A DNA stretch of 64,000 bases from Cavenderia fasciculata (Eukaryota; Evosea; Eumycetozoa; Acytosteliales; Cavenderiaceae), in contig NW_004457639.1 of assembly GCF_000203815.1 (NCBI RefSeq), positions 992,001-1,056,000 on the forward strand. Reading direction: 5' to 3'. The notes under the pieces are model-generated. The model saw only the letters and a program-made list of their open reading frames with translations. It was not told the origin of the DNA and searched no databases. Below, piece by piece: positions 38,325 to 48,721 of the stretch (its first letter is position 1; every line of letters begins with the position of its first letter). A program made the position numbers and the translations under genes.

Positions 38325-41300
38325 AGTAAGAAGAAGATAGACATAACAATACCTATACTTGTATTGTACATAGATAGATATACTTGTATGGATGACTAAC
38401 ATATGTTTGTTCGATTGATTATATAGTGGGTCCAAAACAAAGAAAACAAAGAGATAATTATTGGGACAGCGATCAAGCTGATAAAGATAGAGAAGAACTT
38501 GAAAAGAGAACTGTAGGTGGCAAAGATTCTGAAGAAGAGGAATCATCATCATCAGAGGAAGAGGTCAAGAAACCAACACCAGCTTCATCTAAAAAGAAAC
38601 CAGCTGCAAAGAATAATGGAAAAAAGGCTGCTGCTGTAGTTGCATCTAGTTCAGAGTCGGAGTCGGAATCTGAATCAGAGTCTGATGATGAACCAGTACC
38701 CGCTGCAAAGAAGGGTGGTAAACAACCAGCCAAACCAGCTGCAAAGGCTGCTGCAAAGAAACAAGCTGCCAACAATAAGAAACAAGCAGTCGTTGCATCA
38801 GAGTCGGAATCAGAATCAGAATCGGAATCGGAATCAGAATCAGAATCAGATGATGAACCAGTACCTGCAAAGAAACCAGTTGCCAAGGCATCAGCCAAGG
38901 CACCACCCAAACCAGCACCAGCAGCAGCTAAAAAGGGTGGCAAGAAACAACGTGAAAACTATTGGGATAGCGATCAAATGGACAAGGATGCAGAGGAAGC
39001 TCAAAAGAGACAAGGTTCAGATGAATCGGAATCTGAATCTGAATCTGAAGAAGAGGTCAAGAAACCAGCAACTACAAAGGGTGGTAAACAACCAGCCAAA
39101 CCAGCTGCCAAGGCACCAGCTAAAAAGGAAGCAGCACCAGCCAAACCAGCTGCCAAGGCATCTGCTAAAAAGCAAGCAGCTGCTGCCAAAAAGGGAGAGC
39201 CACAAGAGGAAAAGATTTCTGCATTCTTGATGAAGCAAAGACAAGAAGAAGAGAAAAAGGTTAGAGAGGCCGAGGAAAAGGCAAAGAGAGAAGAGGAAGA
39301 GAGAATTGCAGACGAAAAGCGCGAGGCTGAAGAAGAAGAGGCAAGACGTATCCGTAATGCTGCCAAGAACAAGGTGCTCAAGGAGAAAAAGGAAAAGGAA
39401 GCTGCAGAGCGTGAAGAGCGTCTCAGACAAGACCGTCTCGACAAGCTAAAGGCACTTGGCATGAGTGTCGGAGGCAATGCACCACCACCCAAAAAGCAAC
39501 AACCAAAGAAAAAGGAAGATGATGTCGTAGAAAAGATATCTGCTCTCAAGGTCGAAGAAGAAGAAAAGCAAGAAGAAAAAAAGGTAGAAGAAGATGATGA
39601 TGTTGGATGGGATGATGACGATTTCGAAACACAAGAAGAAAAGGTGGCAAGAGAAGCAGAGGAAGCAAGAAAGGCAAAGGAAGAGGAAGAAGCAAAGAAA
39701 AAGGCTGAAAAGGAAGCTGCCAAGGCTGAAAAGGAAAACAACAAAAACAAAAAGAACAAAAACAAAAACAAGGATTCTACTTCTACCACTAGTACATCGT
39801 CATCGTCTACAGAGGAACCAGAATTGAGATCACCCATTTTATGTATTCTTGGTCATGTCGATACTGGTAAAACATCGTTACTCGACAAGATTCGTTCAAC
39901 CAATGTCCAAGGTGGCGAAGCACGTGGTATTACTCAACAAATTGGTGCATCGTTTATTCCAGTTGAAAACATTAGAGATCAAGCCAAGGATCTTGCTGAA
40001 CGTCTAAAGTTTGAATTCAAGTTGCCAGGTTTGTTGCTCATTGATACACCAGGTCACGAATCTTTCAACAATCTTCGTTCACGTGGCTCTGGTTTGTGTG
40101 ATCTTGCTATTCTCGTCATTGACATTATGCACGGTCTCGAAGCACAGACTATCGAATCGATCAACTTGTTGCGTATGAGAAAGACACCATTTATCGTTGC
40201 ACTCAACAAGGTCGATCGTATCTATGAATGGCGTCCATGCCGTAACGTCGATATTAGAGAGTCGCTCAAGGTACAGTCTCGTCACGCCGCTCAAGAGTTT
40301 GACTCGCGTGTCAAGGACACCGTTGCCCAACTCGCCGTCCAAGAACTCAATGCTTCGCTCTATTGGAAGAATCCAGACCATCGCAAGTACGTCTCGCTCG
40401 TCCCCACCTCTGCCGTCACTGGTGAGGGTATCCCCGATCTCATGGTACTCGCCACCCAATTGATGCAAAAGATCATGGCTGAAAAGGTCACCTACCGTGA
40501 CGAACTCCAATGTACCATTCTCGAAGTCAAGACGATCGAAGGTCTCGGTGCCACTGTCGACGCTGTCCTCGTCAACGGTGTGCTCAGCGAGGGTGACAAG
40601 ATTGTCGTCTCTGGTTTCGGCGCTCCCATCGTCTCGACCATTCGTTCGTTGCTCACCCCACCCCCTCTCAGAGAGACTCGTGTAAAGACTCAACTCATCC
40701 CCAACAAGTCGGTCAAGGCATCGATGGGTGTCAAGATTGTCGCTCCTGGTCTCGAAAAGGCTGTCCCCGGTACATCTTTGCTCGTCTGTACCGAAGACGA
40801 CGATCTCGAAGACCTCAAGGCACAAGCACAATCTGAAATCGACTCTGTACTCAATGACGTCGAAACTTCAGGTGTTGGTGTGTCTGTACAAGCATCGACA
40901 CTCGGCTCTCTTGAAGCCTTTATCAGCTTCTTGAAAAAGATCAAGGTCCCCGTCGCCAATGTCGCCATTGGTCCCATCCACAAAAAGAACGTCATGGCCT
41001 GTTCCATTATGCGTGAAAAGGACCCCAAGTATGCCATCATGCTTGCCTTTGACGTCAAGATTGAAGAGTCGGCTCAACAAGCCGCCAACGACATGAAGAT
41101 CACCATCATGAGCGAAGACACTATCTATCTCTTTGAGAAGCGTCTCGAAGACCACTTTAACGCCATCAAGGAGAAGCTAAGAGACGAGACTGCCAACACT
41201 TGTGTCTGGCCAGTACTCTTGGACGTTATCCGTGTCTTTAGAAAGAAGGATCCCATCTTGGTCGGTGTCCGTGTCAAGGAAGGTACCCTCCGTATTGGAA

Positions 41301-41587
41301 CACCCCTCATTCAGGCTGAAGGTATGGCCGATATCGGTACCGTCCAAAACATCAAGCTCAACGAAAAGGACGTCCAGGTTGCCAACAAGGGTGACGAAGT
41401 CTCCATCTCGATCAATGACTCTAGCGCTAGCACTACCTTTGGCCGTCACTTTGACGATAAAAAGGTTTGGTTCTCTAAAATTTCACGTGACTCTATCGAT
41501 GCCCTCAAACAAGGTTGGGGTGATGAATTGTCCAAACAAGACGTCGCTCTCATTAAATATATGAAACAAGTTTTCAAAATTCAATAA
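38325..41587 (+). CDS. eif5b: Translation initiation factor eIF5B (GTPase)
   Basis: The start codon appears to be split. Exon 1 ends with A at 38325 before GTAAGA, and exon 2 begins TG at 38427 after TATAG, so ATG forms only after removal of a ~101-bp intron. The protein is ~1053 aa. The N-terminal ~470 residues are a low-complexity Ser-Glu/Lys/Ala tail. It includes two near-copies of a QR-NYWDSDQ-DKD motif and a Glu/Lys coiled coil. The GTPase follows: G1 GHVDTGKTSLLDK (about 476), G2 GITQQIG, G3 DTPGHESF (about 540) and G4 NKVD (about 594), then the beta-barrel and C-terminal domains. eIF5B joins 60S to 40S subunits and is orthologous to bacterial IF2. Codon bias is strong in the conserved half. 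Confidence 0.93.
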
Positions 41588-41841
41588 ATCAAAAATCAAA
41601 ATCAAAAAAATTAATAATACATTTAAATAAATTCATTTTATAAAAAAATAGAATCACGAGTACTCTTGACTATAATTGAATTCAATGACCATCTTGCAAC
41701 GAATATGATTAGTCAAAGCACGAGTGTATAGAGACATCTCTATATGTTGTAATGATGAAAGAGGTTCAGAGACAATGAATATTCAAAAAAATCGCAGAGT
41801 GACCCCCGTAAGATTGTAAAATTTAAAAATTGAAGCACAAT

Positions 41842-41913
41842 TGCTCTATCATATAAGGGTTAGTATCCTGGACTTTGAATCCAGTCATCTGAGTTCGAAT
41901 CTCAGTAGAGCAA
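41842..41913 (+). tRNA. tRNA-Gln (TTG anticodon)
   Basis: A 72-nt cloverleaf without intron. The acceptor stem TGCTCTA pairs with TAGAGCA plus discriminator A. The anticodon arm CTGGA-loop-TCCAG has TTG at 41875-41877. The T arm is CTGAG-TTCGAAT-CTCAG (box B), and the D-loop region GGGTTAGTA serves as box A. T runs soon after the end suit Pol III termination. Confidence 0.93.
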
Positions 41914-42038
41914 ATTTGTTTTATTTATTTATTTATTTTTTCAAAAAATTTTTCCACCCCCAACAGTTTCCTGTTTGAATCTCCTTTTCGCCTTTATTCT
42001 GTACAGTTCTCTCAACCAATTCCACAAAAGAAAGTAAA

Positions 42039-45000
42039 ATGACTCATCTTCTACTCGATTTTACACCAATCAATCTTCATCTACCTCTACTACCACTACC
42101 AGCACTACTACTGACAGTACCTAAACAGAAGAGAAAATCAAAGCAGAGGATATTGATTGGTTTCACCTGTTTGGATATATATATGCAAAGTATGTGTTTC
42201 TATTTGCATATACAACATTGCCACACTCGGTTGGATTCCAGTTTATTGAGACTCTTTAGATTCCTTTATCTATACAGCCAACACAATGTTGAAACCGACT
42301 TGGTCGAGATTCATTCATTCTTGCGAGATGACGACATGGTCAACTGTTTCAATGACAATACCAAGCTGTTGGTGCGATTCTTTATTGAAAAACAAATTGC
42401 CAATCCAAGGGTCGTATCAAAGTTTACAAGTCTGGTGTATATCGTAGAATGTTGTTTAAATTTGCCGAGACTACCAATAGTGTCATTCTCATGACATACC
42501 ATATTAGAACGCAAGCAGGACCTCACTATTTGACCATACCATATCAAATTATCAATCGCTATTATGATTCATTGGATTCCATTTTCGAGACTAGAGATGT
42601 CCACATTAATAGTAAAAGAGGTAATTACTTGTTGTGCTTTAGGGAGAATCCAAATGATCCTATTCCTATTCAAGGTAAAAAACAAAAAAAAAAAAAGTAT
42701 TTTTTTCAAATAGTTTTCTAATATCTCTCTTTTTTCTATTTTCTATTAGATGAATTAAATAATAATAATAAGATAAATGTAGATAGATGGTTTGGAATAG
42801 TAAGAAAACGTGATACAATATTTAATTGTTCAATCAACTCGTTGCCAAACATCACTGAACTGAATGAAAATGCCAAAGCAGAAATGGATCGAATCAAAGT
42901 CAAACAAATTGCTGATCGACAAGAAAAACGTGCTCAAGATGAAGAAAATATAAAAGCAAAGAAGAAATCCCAACAACAAGATCAGACATCTGATGACAAA
43001 CGTCTTCTTCTTGGACCAGAAGAAATTCGAGAATTATGGAAGGATAGTGACTTTGATCCAATTACGCACGTATGGTTGTTTGCAAGACAAAGTGTTGGAG
43101 ATGAAAAGAGGAAACCCCAATCATTTGAACACCAAGTCTGCAAGTTATTATGTCTGCTCATGGTTATGACCAACAACAACAACAACAACAAGAATGGTAG
43201 TCACAACATTCCAACAGTTGGCAAGTTTAACACTCAAGACTATTCCCTTCGCATCATTGAAGAGGTTGCCAGTTCCTTCTGGTTCCCATTGCATATGAGA
43301 ATGCAACCAAAGCATCTCTTGGCTGGTCTCGATTTCAGACATACCGTCATTTGGGTAACTATAGAACGTTGGTCCCGACACCCCCGTCGAGATTAGAGAA
43401 ACCTTTGCCTACTTTGAACAACTGTGGACCATACTCGTTGTAGGTGATGTACACACTCCAAATATAGTCAAGGCACCATACTTTATCGATTTCGGACACA
43501 AAGTGGTATATAGAATGCATTTCTTGAACGACAGTGGAATGGTAAAGTTTTCAGTCATAGACTATAAATTGTTTATCAATGATATATTTCAACACTGTGA
43601 AACACACTATCATTCATCTGGCCAACATGGACTCTATGAAGACCGATTTCACCAATCGGATCACTGGCTCAAGAAAGTTTTCATCGAATCACAAGTAAAG
43701 AATGCCTATTGTTGGATCTTTAATGGTATAAAAAATGTTTTATCCTTTTCTAGAACATCCAAATCTAACAACTCTGATGGCGACAGCCCCAATCATCAGA
43801 TATTAATACAACGTCAACTATTCAGAGAGTCAAAACACAGTTGTGTATGTGTTGGTCATGAAGTTCATCCTATGGAAATGACTCAAGCCATGATTGATCA
43901 ATATTTCAAATCAACAAGTAAAGAAAAAGAAAAAGGAGAGGATGATGTTGATGAAGAAGAAGAAGAAGAAGAAAAAGAAGATGATGATAAAGAAGAAGAA
44001 GAAGAAGAAGAAGATATGAATCAAGAAAATGGTAAATATAAATAATAATAATATTTATTTAAATTAATTATTTACAAATTTAATTTAATTTAGCCATATT
44101 AGTATTAGAAGCAATTTCAAAATTTTCTATTAAATTTGAAAAAGTGGTAATGGGTGAAATGGGTTTTATGTTTGACTGGGGTTTTATTTTGAACTACAAT
44201 AGATCGTATAGCAAGAGACGAGGTAGTACTTGCAAAGGTCATAGAACTTGGTAAACAATTTGGCTTTAAAGTTGTTGTCTTGTTTCCTCCTTCAGAGTTG
44301 GTACTCGGAATAAAAGATCCAAAGAAACATATGATCGACACTGTCAATACGATCCGTCAACACTGTGGAGTGGCAAATCTTAATCAAGAGCTTCTAGAAA
44401 AAGATCCCTTTATTTCCAACTATGCCAACTACTTGACTCTGACAGAGTTGCCCACTCGTAGAAGCATCTCTCAACAAGTCATGACGGGTGGTAAATGTCA
44501 CGTCCAATTCAACCCTGTGATGTATCCCCCAACAGTCTTGGGAGATCACAATATTGACATTATGTGTAATGCCGTCAAGCTTGACCGATTGTTCCGATCA
44601 TCTGTCAAGTATGTATTTTCTGGATTAAAATTATCTGTCATCTTAAAGTTTACTGGGTCTTTTCTAAAGAATCAAACTAAAAGAACAAGAGATGATCAAG
44701 ATGATGGTCCAGAAAGAAATGATTTAAGATTGAATCCTTTTCAAGATCATTCTCAGCCACCACCACAACCCCAAGATTTATTGGATAAAATAGAATTTAT
44801 TAGAGATGAACAAGAATATCAGAAAGTTCACGATTATGCATATGGTAAACATGTATTGTTAATGGAAATTGAAAAGAACTGGGGAGCCAATAAAGATGTA
44901 GCCCAAACCAAAGAGTTTTATGAAATCCTAATGTTGACTCAAGATCCAAATACAAGAAAATTCATTCAAGACAAACTAGATTCTCTCAATAGATACGTAG

Positions 45001-46288
45001 AGTTGAAAGGTCAAATGGCTAGATTGGCAGCTCTAATGTACCGGTTTAGAAATAACCCTATCCCTATAAATGTTAAACCAAAGCCCCCAATCGATCATAT
45101 TCATCGACGAATCGAAAGCACTCCCAATCGACAAGGAATTCAATGTACAACGTGTCAAGAGTCATTCCTCCCCCAAGACATTAAATCTCATCTTGTAAAA
45201 TGTCATGATAAAGATGGAATGGTCAAGTGTCCAGTTTGTCAAAGAATGAAGCATTTGGAATTTATTCAAGAACATATAGCAGAGTGTGACTTGGTCAAGG
45301 AAATCGACAACAATCTCCCAAGCTATCTTAAAGAAAATCGTATCAATCAAGAGCCAGCAGGTGCAATGGTGAGAAGAGCAGTCAATTTGGTTGGTTTCAA
45401 AGATATTCTCAGACCAGATGGTGAATTCTTGATTGCAAATGCCATTCGTTTTCTCGAAATGGAATACAATCATCTATTTATCAGCTCACTCTCTCGATAT
45501 ACAATCGAACCTAGTAATAGATTACTTATACAAGAGTATGTAAAAAAAAAAAGAAAAAAAAGAAAGAAAAAAAAGAAAGAAAGAAAAAATTTTTCTAACC
45601 TCTTTTTTCGATTAGATTAAAATCAATTTATCGATTAGAAAAATTCAATGTAAAAGGAATTTACAAGTATATAGGTGACCTCGCAGGCTCAGAATTGACT
45701 CATATACCAGGTATCCGAGTGCCGAGCAAAAGACCCAACAGAAGACCTGCTTCCATGCGTACTGGACATCCATGTCTATACATCCATTGCAAGAAAAAAG
45801 TCCGCAATGTTTGCCCAGATTGGCCAAAATATCGTGATGCACCATATTGCCGTACGAAATGTGCTAGGGCAAATAGGGTTCCTTATTCCAACCTGCTTGT
45901 ATTCCACAAGAACCTTTGCAATTATTCTTGGAATGGAAGTCCTCCATGTGGTGGTAGCATTCTAGCCTATGCAAGATGCAAGACCATGTGTTATCGCCAT
46001 CATCGAGAGGAACAAACTATCCGGTATCACAGAGACAAAGGACTGAAAACTAGAAACAATGTTCGATCGAAAAGAGTTGTGGCCCCATTACAAGATGAAG
46101 AATTGGTTGATGATGAATTCGAATCAACTGAACAAGATGAATCCATGGATGAATTAATCAATGTAAATTTAATCGATGAATTCGAATCTATTCAACATGA
46201 TGGATCTACAGACGCAGAGTCAATCGATGAATTAATTAACCAAGAAGAATCAATCGATGAAGATTTAGATGTTGATGTAATGAATTGA
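42039..46288 (+). CDS. Large unrecognised multi-exon zinc-finger protein, frame interrupted
   Basis: I do not recognise this gene. Coding-quality frames can be linked through introns at 42675-42749, 44032-44093, 44154-44202 and 45536-45615 (all GT-AG), for ~1300 aa. Visible parts: a Lys/Glu coiled coil near 42850-42990; a long Glu-rich run near 43920-44020; two C2HC/C2H2-like fingers at about 45145-45295 (CTTCQESF...HLVKCH and CPVCQRMK...HIAEC); a Cys-rich C-terminus (CLYIHCKKKV, CPDWPKYRDAPYCRTKC); and an acidic tail. Continuity fails near 42400 and at ~43354-43363 (a 10-nt GTAACTATAG between two good frames). The 5' end before ~42125 is also unclear. Either the gene is decaying or the sequence has errors. 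It lies between two tRNA genes, a usual dictyostelid insertion zone. Confidence 0.5.
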
Positions 46289-46611
46289 TTGTTGTCATCG
46301 GAATAGAAATAAATGTATTTAGCTACGGTCCTTAAAAATATTAGAGTATTTATAATAAAGAACAAGATCTAAAGATAGAAGAAGTAGATTGGTGACCCAT
46401 GATTGTGAGATGGGTAATGGATGAAATTAGAATGTCAAGTTTAAAGGCTGTACCAAGATTTGAAAATCAGCAGCATCAAGTTGATGTGGTAAAAAGAAAG
46501 AGGTGAGGTTTCTCTACGAAAAAAAATTGGAGGCATGTACAAAAGGTAACTATTTTTTTCATGACGCCTATAAATAGTCGAAAATTGTTTATATCATCAT
46601 CCAAAAATAGT
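46289..46611. other. Spacer upstream of tRNA-Asn
   Basis: A/T-rich sequence following the zinc-finger gene. No frame or RNA fold supported. Confidence 0.5.
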
Positions 46612-46684
46612 GCTTCTATGGCTCAGTAGGCAGAGCATGCGGCTGTTAACCGCAGGGTCGTTGGTTCGATCCCAACTAGGAGCG
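46612..46684 (+). tRNA. tRNA-Asn (GTT anticodon)
   Basis: A 73-nt cloverleaf. The acceptor GCTTCTA pairs with TAGGAGC (one G-T pair), discriminator G. The D arm is GGCTCAGTAGGCAGAGC, and the anticodon arm TGCGG-CTGTTAA-CCGCA has GTT at 46645-46647. The T arm is GTTGG-TTCGATC-CCAAC. There is no intron. A short T-rich stretch follows. Confidence 0.95.
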
Positions 46685-47068
46685 ACTTTATTGCATGTTT
46701 TTCTGCCGCCTGGCCACAAGCCAATTTTTTCATTATATTCTTGTTCTACACACAATTCCCTACTTTTTCATCCATATATCATTAAAATTGATCAAATCCT
46801 GAACATAAAAACCCACTCCAGATGAAAAATGATAAAAAAAATGGAAATCATAAAAACATTCTTTCAAACTTGGATAAAGCTATTGTTCTTTTGCTCAATA
46901 AAGTGAATTTTTTCTTTCTATAAACAATTCTCTACAATTTTACGATGTTTGATTAAAATTGGTAAAGTCTGTATGACCAAAAACTAATTCCTGATTAAAA
47001 ACTATTCATTGAAGAAAAAAAAACTTTTCAGTCCAATTTATTTTAAAAAAAAGATAAATGGATCCAAT
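46685..47068. other. Spacer with an imperfect direct repeat
   Basis: Two diverged blocks, about 46750-46805 and 46925-46980, share the pattern CAATTC-C-TAC, then ATTAAAATTG, then a pyrimidine-poor tail. They may be remnants of a duplicated element downstream of the tRNA. No coding potential seen. Confidence 0.3.
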
Positions 47069-48005
47069 TTACAAAGTAGCTTCTCCATTAAAATCTAGAA
47101 ATCTAGGATTAGGAAATAAAGAAAGAGATGTAGAAAGTTGAAGATGAGATTCCATAGAGTGACGCTCGCAAAAGAACAAGTCAAAGGCATACACCATGTC
47201 CTTGACCAACCCCAATTTGTCTAGTACCAAAGACCTTGATCCTCCAATTAGATAGGAATGAGGTGATCCCAAATCAACTACCAGTTGTTTGTTGATAAAT
47301 AACCATAAATCATCATCACCTCTAACATTTATAAATTGATTTGCAATTCCCTAATAATTAAAATAAATTAATAATTATTTCTTTTTTTTTTTTTTTTTCT
47401 ATTCGATTCTTACAGAAAAGGTAAAAAAAGCATGAGTTTCCATACAAAAATGAAAGTTGTGAAGGTATTTTCTTTTTCTAATCATTGGGTCTGCACCAGG
47501 TGCCTCCCAACCCTTTCCTTCAATTGGGAAAAAGGCGTCATTGTTGAATGTATAGGTGTCCATTAATGGATCAGTACTATTTTTCGTCAAAGTCAATGTA
47601 AAGGGAATCGGAATATTGACGCCTGGTACATTATTAAACCAAGAGTTAAAGGTTGATTGATTGTGTACAACGTAGCCATTCAGTCTACTAGGGTACGAAT
47701 CATTGCCACAACAATAGACTGGTTTACTATCTTTTCCCAATTCCTTTTTTACAATTCCAGTAATAACACGATTTGGATTATCAATTTCAAAATCTGGATT
47801 TCTTTCAGGTGTTTGATCTCTTATTAAACTTGGTAATCTTCTCAAATCTAAAAATAAATAAATAAATAAAAAGAAATTTTAGATTGATTGATTGATTATT
47901 ATTATTATATTTCTATTTATATCATCATCGCATACCTTGAGCAAAAACCAAAATAGAACAACAAAAATAAACAATGATTACTAAAATAATTGTAATGGTT
48001 TTCAT
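47069..48005 (-). CDS. Small secreted fibro-slime/PA14-type domain protein
   Basis: Three exons: 48005-47936, 47847-47414 and 47350-47069, phases 1 and 0, giving ~261 aa. A signal peptide (residues 1-23, ITIILVIIVYFCCSILVFA) is followed by one complete fibro-slime domain. Its motifs are FNSWFNNVPGVNIPIPFTLT, YTFNNDAFFPIEGKGW, HNFHFCMETHAFFTF, GDDDLWLFINKQLVVDLG and DLFFCERHSMESHL. In dictyostelids this module usually heads much longer prestalk or PSI-type proteins with Cys-rich repeats. Here it stands alone, so a minimal or truncated secreted form is likely. A role in the extracellular matrix or as a secreted developmental factor is inference. Confidence 0.85.
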
Positions 48006-48359
48006 GTTTATATTAATATTAATATATATATGTGTGTTGAATGTAGAACAAGAAGGGTCAATCAATTTATAGTAATCCTAGCAATCCTTTTGTCAATTGA
48101 CAGTTAATATTAAAAGAAGATTTAAATATTCAAGTCCATGGTTATACATACATTGATTGCCATTTATAGATTGTGGTTTAGAGGGTGTGTGTGGTTTGGT
48201 TAAAATTAACCAATCACACAATTATAATTCTTCTTTCATCGATATAAAACGGCATTGGGTAGTAATGATTGATTGGTGCAAATTATTTAAATTATTATGA
48301 TCATTATTGTGTGTGTTTGATAATAGAGAATGAATTTAGTTTTTTCATTCATTCTCTAT

Positions 48360-48418
<59 letters not shown>

Positions 48419-48721
48419 ACAGATATCTATTTATATATATATATCTAATTATAAATATAGATGAATCTAACAATTATAATCGAAGATTTAAAATAGATTG
48501 ATTATGTTAATGCGAATGATGCCATCGATAGTAAAATTATCTTTTGAAAATCAAGATATTTTGAAGTAAGTAACCCATTTTTTTTAGCCGCCTTTGTACA
48601 AACCAGTACTTTGAGAATCTAGTCTGAAAGTCCTTCCCCTCTCCACAAATCGTGATCATTATTTTAAAATCACAACACATATCAATCACCACATAAATTT
48701 ATTTATATCGCTCATCGCAAC
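48006..48721. other. Divergent intergenic region with a long TC tract
   Basis: This is shared upstream space of two genes for secreted or surface proteins. It contains a pure TC dinucleotide tract of ~50 bp at 48365-48414 followed by TATATATATA. No gene supported. The TC/TATA combination may be promoter structure. Confidence 0.5.

Noticed and set aside
38473-39837. Long minus-strand frames opposite the eIF5B N-terminal half
   Set aside because: They are reverse readings of Ser-Glu, Lys and Ala repeats; composition is extreme and there is no start context or family signal.
40079-40831. 250-codon minus-strand frame opposite the eIF5B GTPase
   Set aside because: It arises from the strong C-ending codon bias of eIF5B. 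The plus strand carries all G motifs.
41588-41841. Extra RNA gene between eIF5B and tRNA-Gln
   Set aside because: I saw no fold or box elements beyond the tRNA itself.
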